From assembly GCA_964370165.1 (NCBI GenBank), contig CAYJIG010000056.1, positions 1-13,643 of the forward strand: 13,643 nucleotides of DNA, given 5' to 3'. The stretch's first letter is position 1, and every line of letters starts with the position of its first letter. Of this stretch, positions 1 to 5,895 are shown piece by piece. Origin of the DNA: JAAYCI01 sp964370165 (lineage in GTDB: Bacteria > Bacillota > Clostridia > Oscillospirales > Ruminococcaceae). The position numbers and the translations under genes are program-made. The notes under the pieces are model-generated. The model was given only the letters and a program-made list of their open reading frames with translations. It searched no databases and was not told the origin of the DNA.

Positions 1-122
1 CGAAGAATCTCTAGATACCGACTGAGCTACCACGGATTATATTGTAGTCGGACTTGAGAGCTTCTAACGTTTTTTCGAAAAACGAAGAATCTCTAGATAC
101 CGACTGAGCTACCACGGATTAT
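1..122 (-). repeat. tRNA-5'-half-like tandem repeat, 82-bp period (at least 1.5 units)
   Basis: Two exact 40-bp copies lie at 1-40 and 83-122, separated by 42 bp, so the period is 82 bp and the array probably continues left of the window. On the minus strand each copy contains TCCGTGGTAGCTCAGTCGGT, which matches the first ~20 nt of a bacterial tRNA (acceptor 5' strand, U8-A9, D-stem GCTC, D-loop AGTCGGT; A-box-like TAGCTCAGTCGG). After that the tRNA resemblance stops: the rest of the unit has no CCACGGA to close an acceptor stem, no proper T-arm and no CCA end. This is therefore not an intact tRNA gene. It could be a tRNA-derived non-coding repeat, a decayed tRNA cluster, or a product of assembly at a contig end. 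The repeat itself is certain; its nature is not. Confidence 0.75.
46..105 (-). other. Long imperfect hairpin inside the tRNA-like repeat unit (candidate structured RNA)
   Basis: The bases between and within the two 40-bp copies fold into a 60-nt hairpin of 21 pairs. AGTCGG (46-51) pairs with CCGACT (100-105). After a 5x5 internal loop, 57-60 pairs with 91-94. After one mismatch, 62-65 pairs with 86-89. The inner stem CGTTTTT (68-74) pairs with AAAAACG (78-84) over a 3-nt loop. Part of the stem comes from the 40-bp repeat and part from the so-called spacer, so the 82-bp unit behaves as one structural module. No T-run follows on either strand, so it is not a typical terminator. Expression as an RNA is inferred from the promoter at 160-188. 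Confidence 0.5.
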
Positions 123-159
123 CACCCACACAATATGCTTGCGTTTTGCGTCTTTAAAT

Positions 160-188
160 ACTATATCACTTTTCTATAAAAATGTAAA
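160..188 (-). promoter_or_regulatory. Sigma-A promoter firing into the tRNA-like repeats
   Basis: On the minus strand, TTTACA (-35; plus 183-188) and TATAGT (-10; plus 160-165) are separated by exactly 17 bp. Initiation is expected near position 153, about 30 nt before the first repeat copy at 122. No open reading frame begins in the short leader. The geometry is close to ideal and its only visible target is the repeat array, which argues that the array is transcribed. Its -35 hexamer lies inside the first copy of a 16-bp direct repeat (182-197). Confidence 0.55.
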
Positions 189-268
189 GTACTTTTTTTA
201 TTCTTATAAAGTTTTTTGTAATTTTTATTTTCTGAATAGTTTTTTAGTTTTTATGTAAAGTACTTTTT
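182..268. repeat. Pair of 16-bp direct repeats with palindromic core, between divergent promoters
   Basis: ATGTAAAGTACTTTTT occurs exactly at 182-197 and 253-268. Each copy holds the 10-bp palindrome AAAGTACTTT (186-195 and 257-266), with centres 71 bp apart. The first copy overlaps the -35 box of the minus-strand promoter, and the second ends 5 bp before the -35 box of the icd promoter. The position suits a pair of operator sites, though the surrounding DNA is extremely AT-rich and chance similarity cannot be excluded. The rest of 123-346 is AT-rich and non-coding. Confidence 0.4.
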
Positions 269-273
269 ATAAA

Positions 274-303
274 TTGACAACAATTTTCACTTTGCGCTAT
301 AAT
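274..303 (+). promoter_or_regulatory. Promoter of the isocitrate dehydrogenase-family gene
   Basis: TTGACA (274-279) and TATAAT (298-303) are both consensus hexamers with an 18-bp spacer. Transcription would start near 310, leaving a leader of about 37 nt that contains the strong ribosome binding site AAGGAGG (334-340). Confidence 0.8.
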
Positions 304-346
304 ATATATGTTGTGCATATTTATTCATCATCTAAGGAGGATCATA

Positions 347-1504
347 ATGTTTACCAACCAGCAAGCTGTTGAGCGCCTTGAGGCAATTTTACAAAACCAA
401 AAAGATCGCGTGGCCGCCATTCGTGCCCAGGGCGATTTTGTGGATTATGAAAAACTTCCTACCATCCGTATCGGTATTTGTGGCGGAGACGGTATTGGCC
501 CAGTTATCACAAAAGCTTCAGAGGATGTGCTTCGTTATCTGTTAGCAGATGCCACAAAAAGCGGCAAGGTAGAGTTTGTCACCATCGACGGCCTCACCAT
601 TGAAAACCGTTTAGCTGTGCAAAAAGCTATTCCCGACGATACCCTGGCCCAGCTGAAAAGTTGCCATGTTATTTTGAAGGGACCCACCACCACACCAGAT
701 GCGGCTTATGGCGCTCAAAACATCGAAAGCGCAAATGTTGCCATGCGTCGTGAACTTGATTTATTTGCCAACTTACGTCCTGTAAAAGTTCCACAAGACG
801 ATATCGACTGGATGTTCTTCCGTGAAAACAGCGAGGGTGCTTATGCTGTTGGCACATGGGGATTTGAAGCCGAGGACGGTATTTCTGTAGACTTCACCAT
901 CACCACCACAGCCGCCACACAGCGCATTGCAGAACTCGCCTTTGATTATGCCAAGCGCAACGGAAAAAACAAAGTAGCCGTGGTTACCAAAGCAAATGTT
1001 GTTAAAGAAACCGATGGTAAGTTTTTACGAATTTGCCTGGATGTTGCAAAAAATTATCCCGGTATTGCTGCCGAGAGCTGGTATGCCGATATCGTGACGG
1101 CAAAGCTGGTAGACACAAAACGTCGTAAAGATTTTGAAGTATTGGTACTGCCAAACCTATATGGCGATATCATTTCTGATGAAGCTGCCGAGTTTATGGG
1201 CGGTGTAGGCACAGCCGGTAGTGCCAATGTTGGCAAACAATACGCTATGTTTGAAGCTATCCATGGCTCGGCCGTACGCATGATTGAAGACGGACGTGGC
1301 CAATATGCCGATCCTTGCAGCATGCTTCGTGCTTCGGCAATGCTCCTTAATCACATTGGTTACGTGGAAGAAAGCCGCAAACTGGAACGTGCTTTGGATA
1401 TGTGTATGTTTGAAGAAAAGAAACTTACTGTCACCGGTCGCGACACCGGCGCCACATGCACAGAATATAGCCAATATGTAATGGATACCATTTCCGCTTT
1501 GTAA
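347..1504 (+). CDS. icd: Isocitrate/isopropylmalate dehydrogenase family protein, probably isocitrate dehydrogenase
   Basis: A 385-aa member of the beta-decarboxylating dehydrogenase family, most likely converting isocitrate to 2-oxoglutarate in the cytoplasm. Seen: GDGIGP (48-52), S-A-N-V-A-M-R (128-134) followed by LDLFANLRP with Arg144, RENSEG with Arg159, catalytic-type Lys215, and metal-binding-type Asp248, Asp274 and Asp278 inside the family signature around NLYGDIISDE. The Ser-x-Asn-x-x-x-Arg substrate segment is isocitrate-type rather than isopropylmalate-type. There is an unusual ~38-residue N-terminal extension, and the usual HGSAP cofactor loop reads HGSAV followed by an altered stretch, so NAD versus NADP preference is not readable. 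The start is set at ATG 347, 6 nt after AAGGAGG; an in-frame upstream ATG at 308 lies at the expected transcription start and lacks a ribosome binding site. The gene stands alone, with no aconitase or citrate synthase beside it. Confidence 0.85.
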   Translation: MFTNQQAVERLEAILQNQKDRVAAIRAQGDFVDYEKLPTIRIGICGGDGIGPVITKASEDVLRYLLADATKSGKVEFVTIDGLTIENRLAVQKAIPDDTLAQLKSCHVILKGPTTTPDAAYGAQNIESANVAMRRELDLFANLRPVKVPQDDIDWMFFRENSEGAYAVGTWGFEAEDGISVDFTITTTAATQRIAELAFDYAKRNGKNKVAVVTKANVVKETDGKFLRICLDVAKNYPGIAAESWYADIVTAKLVDTKRRKDFEVLVLPNLYGDIISDEAAEFMGGVGTAGSANVGKQYAMFEAIHGSAVRMIEDGRGQYADPCSMLRASAMLLNHIGYVEESRKLERALDMCMFEEKKLTVTGRDTGATCTEYSQYVMDTISAL

Positions 1505-1526
1505 TAACCATAACGTACTAAACATG

Positions 1527-1568
1527 AAAATGCCATGCTACCTACATTTCGGGTAACATGGCATTTTT
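1527..1568. terminator. Bidirectional intrinsic terminator between convergent icd and glycosyltransferase units
   Basis: AAAATGCCATG (1527-1537) pairs with CATGGCATTTT (1557-1567). After one mismatch TACC (1539-1542) also pairs with GGTA (1552-1555). The right arm ends in a T-run on the plus strand, and the A-run of the left arm supplies T residues on the minus strand. It lies 22 bp after the icd stop and just beyond the stop of the convergent 63-aa gene. Confidence 0.85.
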
Positions 1569-1578
1569 ATGTTGCGTT

Positions 1579-1770
1579 TTATCTCAGTGGCAGTCGTATT
1601 TTCCCAATAAATACACCCATCACAATTATTATTCCCAAGGCTATCAGCCCAAAAGATGTTATTTTCATGGCAATTTGTTTACTCCTTTTTAAGTTAATTA
1701 ACTTTCTTGATTTCGCAAGTAATAACACTCCGCCTATTGTTGTCAATGCCGCTATTACTACAAGCATCAT
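1579..1770 (-). CDS. Small two-helix membrane protein, function unknown
   Basis: A 63-aa protein not recognised as a named family. It has two hydrophobic segments (about residues 2-19 and 37-56) joined by a strongly basic loop (KSRKLINLKRSK), and a basic C-terminus. By the positive-inside rule the loop is probably cytoplasmic. The start overlaps the stop of the upstream glycosyltransferase in an ATGA arrangement, and GGAGG lies within the last codons of that gene. The second of two tandem ATGs (1767) has better spacing, so translation may begin one codon later. The coupling suggests it acts with, or stabilises, the glycosyltransferase/GtrA protein, but this is inference. Confidence 0.7.
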   Translation of the reverse strand: MMLVVIAALTTIGGVLLLAKSRKLINLKRSKQIAMKITSFGLIALGIIIVMGVFIGKIRLPLR

Positions 1771-2879
1771 TTACCTCCGGCTATCTGCATTTGTGTAGTT
1801 TTTGTCAGTAACACCCGCTTTTTTTCAGGTTTAAACACCCAATGAAGCTGTGTTTGATAGCTAAGTATCCCAAGCCCTAAATCAATCGCCGGTTTTATCA
1901 CCGTTTGCACTACACCAAACATACTGCTGAACATCGTCACCAGCACAATCGACGCACACAGCTGAAGCACCCACAATGTGTAATACTTGAAATACGCTTT
2001 ATATGTTGTGGTGTCTTTGCTTGCAAATGTGCTGCGGTTAAGCCTGAAATCAATAAACGACGATGCCACTCTTGCGATACTTGCCGCTATGGCTGTTGCT
2101 GTTATTCCGTCTGCCATCGTCTGTATAAGATAAAACAACACTGTGAATAACACAATATCACTTGTCGCCGAAATGCATGAGTTTCCTATATACTGAAAAA
2201 GCCCTTTCAGCATTTGCAGATACACTTTTCCTCCATCACGAACTGTCCTGAAATGGCTGCCTGAATTATTGTCAAAATACAGCGTCTCAATAGTAATTGT
2301 GTGAATTTGCAAAGCGATTTTTTTACTGTAAATCAGCATATTTATTTCATATTCATATCTATTTCCGGGCAGTGAGACCAGCCAATCAAAATATTTCCTT
2401 GAAACAGCACGGAGACCTGTCTGGGTATCGTCCAGCTTTATGCCATAAAGAAGCCGAAGCGTTTTTGCCGATATTCTGTTCCCCATCATGCTTCTGGCCG
2501 GTGTGTTTTCACCAAACACACGCACACCCAAAACCAACTTGTCTTTATTCCCTTTCAGCGCCACATTCATCCGCATCACGTCATATGCGCTGTGCTGACC
2601 ATCTGCGTCGGCTGTTATTATGCCATCTATATCTTTCATATAGTCCCTGATATAGCTGACGGCTGTTTTAATGGCCACGCCTTTGCCCATATTTTCTGTG
2701 TGGGTTAAAACAATACAATTTTTCTTTGTACTTATCTGTGCAAATATATAGTTTGCCGCCTCACTGCTACCATCATTCACCACTATAATAGACTCTATGT
2801 TGTGTGAAATCAAATTATCAACATAAGATATTAAATCCTCGCTCGGCTCAAGTGCTGGAATAACAACCGCATTTTTCAT
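1767..2879 (-). CDS. Family 2 glycosyltransferase (DPM1-like) with C-terminal GtrA-type membrane domain
   Basis: A 370-aa two-domain protein. The N-terminal GT-A domain (about 1-225) carries VVNDGSS (33-39), the metal/nucleotide-sugar motif DADGQH (91-96) and DTQTGLR (151-157), typical of enzymes that move a sugar from a nucleotide donor to polyprenyl phosphate. The C-terminal ~120 residues (about 228-350) hold four hydrophobic helices and end in YQTQLHWVF, as in GtrA-family proteins thought to handle lipid-linked sugars across the membrane. Together they suggest synthesis, and possibly flipping, of a polyprenyl-phosphate sugar for envelope glycosylation; sugar and acceptor are unknown. The start is supported by AGGAGG 5 nt upstream (2885-2890). 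A TATAAT-like -10 lies at 2912-2917 on the minus strand but no convincing -35 was found. It is co-transcribed with the coupled 63-aa membrane protein. Confidence 0.85.
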   Translation of the reverse strand: MKNAVVIPALEPSEDLISYVDNLISHNIESIIVVNDGSSEAANYIFAQISTKKNCIVLTHTENMGKGVAIKTAVSYIRDYMKDIDGIITADADGQHSAYDVMRMNVALKGNKDKLVLGVRVFGENTPARSMMGNRISAKTLRLLYGIKLDDTQTGLRAVSRKYFDWLVSLPGNRYEYEINMLIYSKKIALQIHTITIETLYFDNNSGSHFRTVRDGGKVYLQMLKGLFQYIGNSCISATSDIVLFTVLFYLIQTMADGITATAIAASIARVASSFIDFRLNRSTFASKDTTTYKAYFKYYTLWVLQLCASIVLVTMFSSMFGVVQTVIKPAIDLGLGILSYQTQLHWVFKPEKKRVLLTKTTQMQIAGGK

Positions 2880-2928
2880 CTTTGCCTCCTCTGTTTATTT
2901 GCTTATTTACTATTATAATCATGCAAAT

Positions 2929-2964
2929 AAAAAATCCCTTTGGGTTTTTTGTAAGAAACCCAAA
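2929..2964 (-). terminator. Weak terminator-like hairpin in the glycosyltransferase leader region
   Basis: TTTGGGTTT (2939-2947) pairs perfectly with AAACCCAAA (2956-2964) over an 8-nt loop. On the minus strand the stem is followed by GGGA and then six T residues (2934-2929). Only three pairs are G-C and the T-run does not abut the stem, so it is a weak candidate. No minus-strand gene lies upstream, so it would stop antisense or spurious transcription, or attenuate a promoter placed further up. The rest of 2880-3160 is AT-rich promoter DNA with no coding potential seen. Confidence 0.35.
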
Positions 2965-3064
2965 AAGATTTCAAAAGAAAGTCAAAAGACTACGATTTTT
3001 GTTTGTAAGTATAATATTTTTACATGTAGCAAATAATTTTACTATATTTTAACACTAACAACAA

Positions 3065-3094
3065 TTGTCAAACTACTGGGTTTCGTTATATAAT
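3065..3094 (+). promoter_or_regulatory. Promoter of the pyk-luxS operon
   Basis: TTGTCA (3065-3070) and TATAAT (3089-3094) with an 18-bp spacer, the same spacer length as the icd promoter. A second overlapping TATAAT lies at 3094-3099. The predicted transcript start is near 3101, giving a leader of about 60 nt with a modest GGAG (3152-3155) before the start codon. Confidence 0.65.
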
Positions 3095-3160
3095 ATAATT
3101 ATGCCTTAATATCTAGCCGATTATACTAAACACATTTATAATATACATTATGGAGTACTT

Positions 3161-4909
3161 ATGAGAAAAACAAAAATTGTATGTACACTGGGCCCTGCCT
3201 GTGATTCCGATGAAATTTTACGTGACATGATACTCGCCGGCATGAATGTTGCCCGGATGAATTTTTCTCACGGAAACCATGAAGAGCAGCTTGTTCGGCT
3301 TAACCGCCTAAAAGCTTTGCGCAAAGAGCTGGGCCTGCCTGTTGCAGCACTGCTGGATACTAAAGGCCCTGAAATTCGCCTTGGTAAATTTGCAAACAAC
3401 AAAGTCACCTTAACTGCAGGTCAATCTTTTACTTTGACGCCTCATGAAGTCATCGGCGATAAGACCATTGGCAGTATTTCTTTCAAAAACCTATATGCCG
3501 ATGTTGCTATCGATAAACGCATTTTGATAGATGATGGCAAAATCGAAATGGTTGTCACCGACATTAAAGGCGAGGATATCATCTGCAAAGTACTCAACAG
3601 TGGCGATGTGTCCAACAACAAGGGTATCAACGTGCCCGGCGTGCATTTATCTACGCCTTACTTATCCGCAAGGGATAAATCCGACATCCTGCTTGGGGCA
3701 AAACACGGTTTTGACTTTATAGCCGCCTCATTCACACGCACAGCACGTGATATCCAAGACATACGTGCCCTTTTAGATCAAAATGGTGGCAGTGATATTA
3801 AAATCATCGCTAAAATCGAAAACGAAGAAGGCATAAACAATATCGAAGAAATATTAGCTATTTCTAACGGTATCATGATCGCCCGTGGCGACATGGGTGT
3901 AGAGCTTGATTATACCGAGATACCTATTATTCAAAAACAGCTTATTGAACGCTGCTACAGCTCGGCCAGGCCTGCCATCACGGCCACTCAAATGCTGGAT
4001 AGCATGATGAAAAATCCACGTCCGACAAGGGCTGAAATCACCGATGTTGCCAATGCCATTTACGACGGCACCTCTGCCATTATGCTCAGTGGAGAGACTG
4101 CCGCAGGTGACTATCCTGTAGAAGCTGTGCGTACCATGGATGCCATTGCACGCCGCACCGAAGAGGAGATTTCTTCAAAACACTTCTCTAACACGCACAC
4201 AACCGGCCAAACCCGCCTTTCTGTCACCGAAAGTGTGGCCCACGCCACATGCACCACCGCACTAGACACAGGCGCAGATGCTATCATCACTGTTACTCGT
4301 AGCGGTGAAACCGCCCGCATGATTAGCAAATATCGTCCCGAAACCCCCATTATCGCTTGTGTTATGTCCAATGCCGCGGCTCGCCAACTAAATTTATCTT
4401 GGGGCATCACCCCTATCATTATGCCCTATGCCAGCAACACAGATGAAATGATAGACAGCGCTGTGGCCGCCGCACAACGAGAAAACCTGGTGCAAAACGG
4501 TGATTTAGTTATCTTAACAGCAGGTGCTCCTGTAGGCATACCCGGTACCACCAACATGCTACGTGCTCATTTGATAGGTGATGTGCTGGTATCAGGTGTA
4601 GGCATCAACGAACACAACGCCACCGGTCCTGTTTCCATCTGTCTTGGCAGCAGCGATGTAAAAGAAAAGTTCAGCCCGGGTGATATACTGGTTACCACCG
4701 CCACCAACAACGGCATGCTTTCCGCTATGAAGGACGCCGCCGCCATCATCACTGAAGCAGGCGGAGAAAACAGCCACGCCGCTATTGTTGGCTTAACGCT
4801 TGGCAAGCCTGTTATTGTAGGCGCCGGCGGTGCCACCACTAAACTAAAAGACAAACAACTTATTTCTGTAGACTCACGTCATGGTCTTATTCGTTGTATG
4901 CCTGAATAA
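3161..4909 (+). CDS. pyk: Pyruvate kinase with C-terminal PEP-utilising mobile domain
   Basis: A 582-aa cytoplasmic enzyme making pyruvate and ATP from phosphoenolpyruvate and ADP, the last step of glycolysis. Seen: the substrate segment around RMNFSHGN (32-39), TKGPEIR (67-73), the active-site signature IIAKIENEEG with Lys218 and metal ligand Glu220, GDMG (243-246) with Asp244, and the MLDSM/RPTRAE region (278-292). Glu71 in TKGPEIR is the residue associated with K+-dependent pyruvate kinases. The alpha/beta C-domain covers about 345-470. Residues about 480-580 form the extra PEP-utilising mobile domain typical of Bacillota pyruvate kinases, with a conserved His at 539 in NSHAAIVG. Full length is close to the ~585 aa of Bacillus enzymes. 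It is the first gene of a two-gene operon with luxS, 20 bp downstream. Confidence 0.97.
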   Translation: MRKTKIVCTLGPACDSDEILRDMILAGMNVARMNFSHGNHEEQLVRLNRLKALRKELGLPVAALLDTKGPEIRLGKFANNKVTLTAGQSFTLTPHEVIGDKTIGSISFKNLYADVAIDKRILIDDGKIEMVVTDIKGEDIICKVLNSGDVSNNKGINVPGVHLSTPYLSARDKSDILLGAKHGFDFIAASFTRTARDIQDIRALLDQNGGSDIKIIAKIENEEGINNIEEILAISNGIMIARGDMGVELDYTEIPIIQKQLIERCYSSARPAITATQMLDSMMKNPRPTRAEITDVANAIYDGTSAIMLSGETAAGDYPVEAVRTMDAIARRTEEEISSKHFSNTHTTGQTRLSVTESVAHATCTTALDTGADAIITVTRSGETARMISKYRPETPIIACVMSNAAARQLNLSWGITPIIMPYASNTDEMIDSAVAAAQRENLVQNGDLVILTAGAPVGIPGTTNMLRAHLIGDVLVSGVGINEHNATGPVSICLGSSDVKEKFSPGDILVTTATNNGMLSAMKDAAAIITEAGGENSHAAIVGLTLGKPVIVGAGGATTKLKDKQLISVDSRHGLIRCMPE

Positions 4910-4929
4910 CTATCTTAGGAGGAATTATT

Positions 4930-5400
4930 ATGGATCGAATTACCAGTTTTTCTGTAAATCACGACACTATCGCTGAGGGCATGTATATTTCACGCATTGA
5001 TTTTGATGACATTGTCACATATGATATCCGCATGAAAAAGCCAAACAACGATGACTTCTTATCCCCGGGAGAGTCTCATACGCTAGAGCATTTATTCGCC
5101 ACTTATGCACGAAACTCTGAGTGGAAAGACCATATCTTGTATGTAGGCCCCATGGGTTGCCTGACAGGCATGTACCTGCTCACCAAAGGTTTATCCCACG
5201 AAAACGCCTTGAAACTGACACAGCAAGGCATGGATTTTGTATGCGACTTCGAAGGCACCATCCCCGGCAGTAAACGAGAAGAATGTGGCAACTACGCCCT
5301 ACACGATTTACCTGCCGCCAAAGCCACTGCTTCACATCTTGCAAACGCTTTAAGCCAGTGGTCAGTCGAAAAAATGTCATATGCCGATTTTTTAGACTAG
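4930..5400 (+). CDS. luxS: S-ribosylhomocysteine lyase (autoinducer-2 synthase)
   Basis: A 156-aa LuxS. It cleaves S-ribosylhomocysteine into homocysteine and 4,5-dihydroxy-2,3-pentanedione, the AI-2 precursor, in the activated methyl cycle. Seen: the metal-binding HTLEH motif with His50, Glu53 and His54, the third ligand Cys119 in EECGN, and catalytic Cys77 in MGCLTGMYL. The length is normal for the family. The start is fixed by AGGAGG (4917-4922), 7 nt before ATG. It follows pyk by 20 bp with no terminator between, so the two are probably co-transcribed. Its usual metabolic partner, the Pfs/MtnN nucleosidase, is not in the window. Confidence 0.96.
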   Translation: MDRITSFSVNHDTIAEGMYISRIDFDDIVTYDIRMKKPNNDDFLSPGESHTLEHLFATYARNSEWKDHILYVGPMGCLTGMYLLTKGLSHENALKLTQQGMDFVCDFEGTIPGSKREECGNYALHDLPAAKATASHLANALSQWSVEKMSYADFLD

Positions 5401-5427
5401 TAAACTTTTACCACATTTAACCACCAT

Positions 5428-5467
5428 AAAAAAAGCAACTGTATCCTTTAATACAGTTGCTTTTTTT
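5428..5467. terminator. Strong bidirectional terminator after luxS
   Basis: A perfect 17-bp stem: the arm at 5428-5444 (A-run followed by GCAACTGTAT) pairs with 5451-5467 (ATACAGTTGC followed by a T-run) over a 6-nt loop. The A and T runs make it functional on both strands. It serves pyk-luxS and the convergent 69-aa gene, whose stop is 11 bp away. Confidence 0.93.
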
Positions 5468-5477
5468 ATATAGTGAA

Positions 5478-5687
5478 TTAGTTATCATCACTTTTATTTT
5501 TCTTGTTATGATCAATAACTGCGCCAATAACAACGCCTGCTAGCATCCCAATTCCCGCACCTACACCAATGCCTAAACCCATGCCGATAGACTCAACAGA
5601 TATTCCTAAAACAGTACCCAATGCTGTTCCTATCAGCATCCCAAAAGATATTCCATAGCTCAAATATTTATTTTCATTATATTTCAT
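5478..5687 (-). CDS. Small glycine-zipper membrane protein, function unknown
   Basis: A 69-aa protein of no named family that I recognise. After a short polar N-terminus (MKYNENKYLS), residues about 11-60 are a long hydrophobic stretch of Gly, Ile, Val, Ala and Met with many GxxxG steps (for example GISFGMLIG and GLGIGVGAGIG), broken near 31-34 by SVES. This suggests two packed transmembrane helices forming a hairpin. The tail (DHNKKNKSDDN) is polar. Such glycine-zipper proteins tend to oligomerise in membranes. The start is supported by AGGAG 5 nt upstream (5693-5697). A TATAAT-like -10 sits at 5702-5707 on the minus strand without a clear -35; if used, the leader would be only a few nucleotides long. 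Confidence 0.7.
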   Translation of the reverse strand: MKYNENKYLSYGISFGMLIGTALGTVLGISVESIGMGLGIGVGAGIGMLAGVVIGAVIDHNKKNKSDDN

Positions 5688-5747
5688 GATAGCTCCTACT
5701 TATTATATGCTCAGCTCAATCTTTCACATGCTCTAAAATATCGCCCG

Positions 5748-5850
5748 GCTGAATTGTAAAGCAAAAATCTATAGCAACTAAAAACACAATACAAGAAATA
5801 ACTTCACAGATATAAATTAAGATATATAGCATTTCGCTTTACAATTCAGT
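5748..5850. repeat. 103-bp AT-rich element with inverted-repeat ends (MITE-like or structured RNA)
   Basis: CTGAATTGTAAAGC (5749-5762) is the exact reverse complement of GCTTTACAATTCAG (5836-5849). Inside these arms, after one mismatch, AAA/TTT pair (5764-5766 with 5832-5834). After two mismatches CTATA (5769-5773) pairs with TATAG (5825-5829), so the ends could form an arm of about 22 pairs. The interior (5774-5824) is AT-rich and non-coding. It lies between the ppk stop and the 69-aa gene. No T-run follows either arm, so it is not a standard terminator. No clean target-site duplication was seen, only a similar heptamer TATCGCC/TATCACC near the two ends (5739-5745 and 5850-5856). Confidence 0.6.
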
Positions 5851-5895
5851 ATCACCTTGCTATTGCCATCGCGCGACACCCTATCAGCGGCATAC

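Noticed and set aside
1..122. CRISPR array (40-bp repeat with 42-bp spacer)
   Set aside because: Only two copies are visible, the repeat looks like a tRNA 5' half, and the spacer is complementary to parts of the repeat, which true spacers are not. No cas gene is nearby.
83..122. Intact tRNA gene on the minus strand
   Set aside because: The first ~20 nt match a tRNA, but no acceptor 3' strand, anticodon arm or T-arm follows.
308..346. Upstream ATG of the isocitrate dehydrogenase gene
   Set aside because: It lies at the predicted transcription start with no ribosome binding site; ATG 347 follows AAGGAGG at ideal spacing.
1535..1798. 87-aa plus-strand open frame
   Set aside because: It begins inside the terminator hairpin and runs antisense to the 63-aa gene; no ribosome binding site.
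4111..4854. Minus-strand open frames of about 100 aa antisense to pyk
   Set aside because: They are shadows of the strongly conserved pyruvate kinase frame and show no start signals.
5739..5856. Target-site duplication around the 103-bp inverted-repeat element
   Set aside because: TATCGCC and TATCACC are similar but not identical, and the left one is 2-3 bp away from the element end, so this is not a clean duplication.
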